This document shows positions 6,748 to 9,895 of a stretch of 9,895 bases of DNA, piece by piece. Position numbers and translations under genes: made by a program. The notes under the pieces were generated by a model. That model was given only the letters and a program-made list of their open reading frames with translations. It had not been told where the DNA came from and searched no databases. Position 1 is the first letter of the stretch. Every line of letters begins with the position of its first letter. Source of the stretch: JANWYT01 sp046719465 (GTDB taxonomy: Bacteria; Chloroflexota; Anaerolineae; Aggregatilineales; Phototrophicaceae); the NCBI GenBank assembly GCA_046719465.1, contig JBDNCV010000142.1, forward strand, positions 1 through 9,895, in the 5' to 3' direction.

Positions 6748-7188
6748 CTATGAGTTTTGGGCTTTCATTTCCTTCAGCCACGCAATCGCGCTGGCCTCAT
6801 CGCGGAAGATGCGATACGTCAAATCCACTTTGAGCAGTCGGCGCAGCCCATTCAGGAAAATGTTCAGCAGGTTGTGTAACAGCGAGTCTTGCAAGATGAT
6901 CGCTGACGTTAGATGCGTCTGTGAGGGCAAATGGGCGAAAAAATCGCTCACGGTCTGACGGACAGCAGGCGTCAGGCCACCAAGGTTCTCGGCGTGGGTG
7001 ATGACGTAAACGTGCGCGGGGTTCGGAGCTTCTTGGATGAGGTCGTAAACGGCTTGAGCCGCCTCATTGATCTCCGTGCGGCCTGCGCCAATCAACACCA
7101 CAACGCCTATCGTGCCGTTCTCGATCCAGTAGCGCTGCGTCCCATGCGGATATGTGATTGCCTGTGGAAGCTGGGCTATCTTAATCAT
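6748..7188 (-). CDS. Small SpoIIAA/STAS-like protein, paralogue of the downstream gene
   Basis: This 146-residue cytoplasmic protein shares length and layout with the product of 6064-6507. Matching features are YPHG (13-16), the strand YWIENGTIGVVVLI, a helix containing AVYDLIQEAPNP (46-57), VYVITHAENLGGL, SAIILQDSLLHNLLNIFLNGLRR (95-117), and the ending FRDEASAIAWL (128-138). The fold is most like SpoIIAA/STAS-type domains; none of the usual catalytic motifs of an enzyme is visible, so a scaffolding or signalling role is likely but unproven. The ATG at 7188 has AGGA about 9 nt upstream. The gene is transcribed divergently from the biotin carboxylase gene across a 198-bp AT-rich spacer and ends in its own intrinsic terminator. 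A small NTPase-binding or antisigma role as in true SpoIIAA cannot be assumed. Confidence 0.72.
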   Translation of the reverse strand: MIKIAQLPQAITYPHGTQRYWIENGTIGVVVLIGAGRTEINEAAQAVYDLIQEAPNPAHVYVITHAENLGGLTPAVRQTVSDFFAHLPSQTHLTSAIILQDSLLHNLLNIFLNGLRRLLKVDLTYRIFRDEASAIAWLKEMKAQNS

Positions 7189-7291
7189 GAATAAATCCTG
7201 ACTCTACTTTTAGCGATTCATTAGCTTAATTCTAATCGATTTCATTCAAAAAAGCATAAAGGTTGTGTTTATTTTTCTTAACAAAACAACT

Positions 7292-7300
7292 ATTTTATCA
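7292..7300 (-). promoter_or_regulatory. Possible extended -10 promoter of the upstream STAS-like gene
   Basis: The minus strand reads TGATAAAAT, an extended -10 with a 5-of-6 core. No good -35 lies 17 nt upstream; the position is occupied by the TTTGTGACAAGG element. The spacer from 7189 to 7320 is very AT-rich, so other -10-like strings exist and this choice is tentative. Confidence 0.3.
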
Positions 7301-7307
7301 TAATTTG

Positions 7308-7323
7308 TTTGTGACAAGGGCGC
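7308..7323 (+). promoter_or_regulatory. Candidate operator, copy 2 of the TTTGTGACAAGG element
   Basis: TTTGTGACAAGG (7308-7319) plus GCGC lies upstream of the biotin carboxylase promoter, in the same orientation relative to transcription as the copy at 6640-6654. From CGC to the -10 is 31 nt in both. It also overlaps the expected -35 region of the divergent STAS-like gene, so one bound protein could affect both directions. Confidence 0.45.
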
Positions 7324-7331
7324 AGATCAGC

Positions 7332-7360
7332 GTGCCACACGGGCGAACGCTTGTTACAAT
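7332..7360 (+). promoter_or_regulatory. Promoter of the biotin carboxylase gene
   Basis: The -10 is TACAAT (7355-7360), preceded by TGT to give an extended -10. The -35 candidate GTGCCA (7332-7337) matches 4 of 6 bases at 17-nt spacing. The predicted start near 7367 leaves a leader of about 20 nt. Confidence 0.6.
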
Positions 7361-7386
7361 CCTGCTCACAAGGAAAGGATAGGGTT

Positions 7387-8871
7387 ATGCTGTCGTCGGT
7401 GTTGATTGCGAATCGTGGGGAGATTGCCTGCCGTGTGATCCACGCCTGCCGCGAGTTGGGGCTGCGGGCGGTGGCCGTCTACAGCGCGGCGGATCGCACG
7501 GCCAAGCACGTCCAGCTTGCAGATGCGGCGGTCTTGATTGGCGATGCGCCGCCCAGCGCCAGCTATCTGAACATCCCCGCGCTGATCGACGCGGCTCATC
7601 AGACGGGTTGTGATGCGGTGCACCCGGGCTACGGCTTCCTGAGCGAGCGCGACGCCTTCGCGCAAGCGGTGATCGACGCGGGTTTGACGTGGGTTGGGCC
7701 GTCGCCGCAGGCCATTGCGCAGATGGGCGTCAAGACGACCGCGCGTGCCCTGATGCAGGCGGCGGGCGTGCCCGTCGTCCCCGGCTATCAGAGCGAGGCC
7801 GACGATCTGCCCGCGCTGATCGAAGCAGCGCAGCAGGTCGGCTTCCCGCTCATGGTCAAGGCGGCGGGCGGCGGCGGCGGCAAAGGGATTCGCATCGTGC
7901 GCACGCCAGACGACTTGCCCGAGGCGCTGACTGCGGCCCGCAGCGAGGCGCTCAAGGCTTTCAACGACCCGCGCCTCTTTCTGGAACGGTACATCGAGCA
8001 TGGCCGTCACATCGAGGTGCAGATCCTCGGCGATCATCACGGGACGCTGCTGCACCTCTACGAGCGCGATTGCAGCACCCAGCGCCGCCATCAGAAGATC
8101 ATCGAGGAATCGCCCTCACCCTTTCTGAGCGCCGAGCAGCGTGAACGCATCGGCGAGATCGCTGTGCGCGCAGGCCGCGCTGTGAACTACGTCAACGCGG
8201 GGACGGTCGAGATGATCGCCACGCCGCAGGGCGAGCTGTTCTTCTTGGAGATGAACACGCGCCTACAAGTCGAACACCCCGTGACGGAGTTGGTCACCGG
8301 CTTAGACTTGGTGAAGTGGCAGCTCCGCATCGCGGCGGGGGAGCGCTTGCCCTTCACCCAAGCGCAGATCAAGCAGCGCGGGCACGCCATCGAGTGCCGC
8401 CTCTACGCCGAAGACCCGCAGAACGGCTTCCTGCCCGCGGTCGGGCGCATTGAGCAGTTCATCCCGCCGCAGATGCCCGGCGTGCGCGTCGACAGCGGCG
8501 TGCAGTCCGGCGACGAGATCACCATCCACTACGACCCGATGATCGCCAAGCTGATCGTTCACGACGAGACGCGCGAAGCGGCCACTGCGCGTATGATTGC
8601 TGCCCTGCGCCAGACCGTCATCTTAGGGACGGTCACCAACCGCGAGTTCCTGATCCACCTGCTGGAACACCCCGACTTCCGCACGGCGCAGATCGACACG
8701 ACCACGCTGGATGAACGCCTGAGCGACTTTCTGCCGCCAGATGCAGCCCCCTCGCCGCTGGCGTTCATCGCGGCGGCGCTGGCCTTGCAGCAGCCTGCGC
8801 AGGTCAGCACGACGCAAGAAGCCGCCCCGCCTGACCCGTGGTCACGGCGCGACGGCTGGCGGCTGGCATAG
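7387..8871 (+). CDS. accC: Acyl-CoA carboxylase biotin carboxylase subunit, ending without a carrier domain
   Basis: This 494-residue cytoplasmic enzyme carboxylates biotin using ATP and bicarbonate, for an acetyl-, propionyl- or methylcrotonyl-CoA carboxylase. The N-terminal domain starts LIANRGEIACRV (6-17). The ATP-grasp glycine loop is GGGGGKG (161-167). The active-site run EMNTRLQVEHPVTE (288-301) includes Glu288, Asn290, Arg292 and Glu296, with Arg338 in CRLYAEDP; these correspond to E. coli AccC positions. HYDPMIAKLI (381-390) and LGTVTNREFL (413-422) close the domain. AccC alone is about 450 residues. The extra tail ends DPWSRRDGWRLA, a motif that in MCC/PCC alpha subunits opens the BT domain before the biotin-carrier domain. 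Here a TAG follows at once, and no frame downstream resumes those domains. The ATG at 7387 has AGGAAAGG about 7 nt upstream. The carrier and carboxyltransferase must be encoded elsewhere if the enzyme is active. Confidence 0.9.
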   Translation: MLSSVLIANRGEIACRVIHACRELGLRAVAVYSAADRTAKHVQLADAAVLIGDAPPSASYLNIPALIDAAHQTGCDAVHPGYGFLSERDAFAQAVIDAGLTWVGPSPQAIAQMGVKTTARALMQAAGVPVVPGYQSEADDLPALIEAAQQVGFPLMVKAAGGGGGKGIRIVRTPDDLPEALTAARSEALKAFNDPRLFLERYIEHGRHIEVQILGDHHGTLLHLYERDCSTQRRHQKIIEESPSPFLSAEQRERIGEIAVRAGRAVNYVNAGTVEMIATPQGELFFLEMNTRLQVEHPVTELVTGLDLVKWQLRIAAGERLPFTQAQIKQRGHAIECRLYAEDPQNGFLPAVGRIEQFIPPQMPGVRVDSGVQSGDEITIHYDPMIAKLIVHDETREAATARMIAALRQTVILGTVTNREFLIHLLEHPDFRTAQIDTTTLDERLSDFLPPDAAPSPLAFIAAALALQQPAQVSTTQEAAPPDPWSRRDGWRLA

Positions 8872-8964
8872 GTTCAAACAAAGAAAATAAACGACAGGGC
8901 AGGCGCTGTCTTGAGCGTCCGGCGTTCTCTCGTGATCATCGCCGACGATTGCCCAACGCAGCGC

Positions 8965-8985
8965 CGCTGATTTGCCAGCGCTTTT
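8965..8985 (+). terminator. Weak candidate terminator after the biotin carboxylase gene
   Basis: CGCTG pairs with CAGCG across a 6-nt loop, and CTTTT follows. The stem is only 5 bp and the T run short, so efficiency would be modest. Confidence 0.3.
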
Positions 8986-8996
8986 GATAAGAGCCA

Positions 8997-9025
8997 TTAA
9001 CAAACGGTGATTATGCTGCTAATGT
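8997..9025 (+). promoter_or_regulatory. Candidate promoter of the response regulator gene
   Basis: TTAACA (8997-9002, 5 of 6) and TAATGT (9020-9025) are 17 nt apart, and TGC precedes the -10. The -10 is weak apart from the extension. The start would fall near 9032, within the large inverted repeat. The region is AT-rich and offers alternative -10 strings. Confidence 0.4.
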
Positions 9026-9072
9026 AATATATTGTAATGCCTGCGTTATCGCAGATATGATACATTATATTA
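9025..9072 (+). repeat. Nested inverted repeat upstream of the response regulator
   Basis: The outer arms TAATATATTGTA (9025-9036) and TACATTATATTA (9061-9072) are complementary at 11 of 12 positions. Inside is a perfect hairpin CTGCG-TTAT-CGCAG (9041-9054). The structure sits 38 nt before the start codon and just downstream of, or overlapping, the predicted promoter. It could be an operator, a cruciform or a leader RNA fold. Confidence 0.75.
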
Positions 9073-9109
9073 AATTGTCATTATCTCGTTGGACTCATGA
9101 GGCAGACTT

Positions 9110-9499
9110 ATGCAAGCAGCGCGGGGAGCATTCAACATCTTGATGGTAGAGGACACCATCGAATACGCCACACTCAATTTAATGGTGTTGAAAAAGGCGG
9201 GCTTTCGCGTGCAGCATGCCGCCGATGGTGAGGTGGCGATCCGCTTGATCGACGCGGGGCTGCCGGACGTGCTGCTGCTCGATCTCAACCTGCCGCGCGT
9301 CAGCGGGTGGGACGTGTTGAAGCACGTCTACAGCAACTACGGCGAGAAGGCCGTGCGGATCATCGTCACCACGGCGTTCAACGACAGCGCCAACCGGCTC
9401 GTGGGCAAGCTCCAGCAGGTGGATCGCTATTTGACGAAGCCCTTCACATCGCAAGACCTTATCCGTGCGTTAGACGAAGTCTTGGGCATCCAAGTCTAA
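9110..9499 (+). CDS. Single-domain response regulator (CheY-like receiver)
   Basis: The 129-residue cytoplasmic protein is almost entirely one receiver domain, with no DNA-binding or enzymatic output domain. It carries the acidic pair Glu14-Asp15 (MVEDT), the phospho-acceptor Asp58 (LLLDLNLP), the switch Thr88 (VTTAF) and Lys110 (YLTKPF), so the phosphorylation site is complete. The ATG at 9110 has GAGG 7 nt upstream. It probably relays phosphate from a histidine kinase encoded elsewhere, or acts by protein binding. No kinase is visible nearby. Its stop lies 2 nt from the stop of the convergent Pro/Gly-rich gene. Upstream lies a 238-bp AT-rich spacer with a nested inverted repeat. Lone receivers of this sort are common in Chloroflexota; the pathway cannot be told from sequence. 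Confidence 0.92.
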   Translation: MQAARGAFNILMVEDTIEYATLNLMVLKKAGFRVQHAADGEVAIRLIDAGLPDVLLLDLNLPRVSGWDVLKHVYSNYGEKAVRIIVTTAFNDSANRLVGKLQQVDRYLTKPFTSQDLIRALDEVLGIQV

Positions 9500-9501
9500 G
9501 C

Positions 9502-9895
9502 TCAGAACAACATATCCAGCCCGCCGCCCGCGTCGTCCTCGTCGGTGTAGATCTCATAGCGGTCATCTTGCAGGCGGCGGCTGCGGCGGCGCTCATCAAA
9601 GGGGTTGTTGGGTGTCCCAAAGCTCGGCGGCACGCCGACCGCGGGCAGCCCCACCGGTGGTTGATACGGCACGCCCTGTGAAAGCGACGGGCGCGCTAGG
9701 CCGCCCGTTGGTGGCTGCATCGGCGGGAAGGTGGGCTGCATCGGCTGCGATCCCGGACGGGGCGGCACTGGGCCGGGCGTGAAGCCCTGCGCTTGGAAGG
9801 GCACGCCCGGGCTGAGCGTGGGATGGATCCCCTGCGGAGGTTGCAGTCCCTGCCCCGGAGACGGCAGTCCCTGCCCCGGAGACGGCAGTCCCTGC
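9502..9895 (-). CDS. Pro/Gly/Gln-rich protein of unknown function (5' partial)
   Basis: The frame stays open to the right edge, so only the last 131 residues are visible and the start is outside the window. A GTG at 9804 is in frame but merely internal. The visible N-terminal part consists of QGLPSPG repeats, followed by a long low-complexity stretch rich in Pro, Gly, Gln and Met (QPMQPTFPPMQPP). It ends in a short charged tail: NNPFDERRRSRRLQDD, then YEIYTDEDD and a terminal GGGLDMLF. There is no membrane segment in view. The composition suggests a disordered C-terminal tail of a larger protein, with the acidic-aromatic end a possible docking peptide. I do not recognise the family. Confidence 0.7.
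   Translation of the reverse strand, partial: QGLPSPGQGLPSPGQGLQPPQGIHPTLSPGVPFQAQGFTPGPVPPRPGSQPMQPTFPPMQPPTGGLARPSLSQGVPYQPPVGLPAVGVPPSFGTPNNPFDERRRSRRLQDDRYEIYTDEDDAGGGLDMLF
9844..9895 (-). repeat. Perfect 21-bp tandem repeat encoding QGLPSPG
   Basis: Two complete identical copies (9844-9864, 9865-9885) and the first 10 bases of a third run into the window edge. The array is in frame with the minus-strand gene and adds a heptapeptide per unit. Its full length is unknown. Confidence 0.93.

Noticed and set aside
6600..6833. Plus-strand 77-codon open frame with a perfect TAAGGAGG ribosome-binding-like site
   Set aside because: It reads through the minus-strand terminator and into the antisense of the 6748-7188 gene, and has no convincing promoter. 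The GGAGG is better explained as the complement of the anti-Shine-Dalgarno arm in the minus-strand leader.
8893..8910. GACAG/CTGTC hairpin just after the biotin carboxylase stop
   Set aside because: It is a five-base stem with an 8-nt loop and only two T after it, too weak to call a terminator.
9502..9804. A complete 100-residue gene starting at GTG 9804
   Set aside because: The frame has no stop upstream to the window edge and continues the same Pro/Gly-rich composition, so the GTG is an internal valine codon.

Overview
The window looks like a high-GC chromosomal segment from a Chloroflexota bacterium, probably of the Anaerolineae type. The basis is indirect: a GT-C glycosyltransferase with paired C-terminal beta-sandwich domains, small SpoIIAA/STAS-like paralogues, and a lone receiver protein. 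No rRNA, tRNA, phage, insertion sequence or CRISPR is visible. The taxonomic call is an inference.

Positions 1-3568 hold a zinc (or manganese) ABC importer operon on the plus strand, entered in mid-gene. The order is substrate-binding protein, ATPase, then ABC-3 family permease, with short spacing or overlapping ends. The substrate-binding protein is the main discovery. Its two ZnuA-type lobes are separated by about 370 residues that resemble the zinc metallochaperone AztD (a beta-propeller), and poly-His/Asp linkers flank this insert on both sides. In Paracoccus AztD is a separate periplasmic protein that hands zinc to the binding protein AztC. Here donor and acceptor appear to be one polypeptide.

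Positions 3565-6063 hold a promoter overlapping the permease stop codon, followed by an 811-residue membrane glycosyltransferase. Positions 6064-7188 hold two minus-strand paralogous SpoIIAA/STAS-like genes. The upstream one has its own intrinsic terminator. The downstream one has its own promoter and a leader that can fold so as to hide its ribosome binding site.

Positions 7189-8871 hold a divergent biotin carboxylase gene that stops where acyl-CoA carboxylase alpha subunits normally continue into their biotin-carrier half. A 12-bp element is found in the same orientation, at the same distance from the -10 box, before this gene and before the downstream STAS-like gene. This suggests a common regulator.

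Positions 8872-9499 hold an AT-rich leader with a nested inverted repeat and a single-domain response regulator. Positions 9502-9895 hold the C-terminal end of a minus-strand Pro/Gly-rich protein of unknown function, with perfect 21-bp repeats running off the window edge. The main unknowns are the missing 5' end of the metal-binding protein and the missing N-terminus of the last gene.
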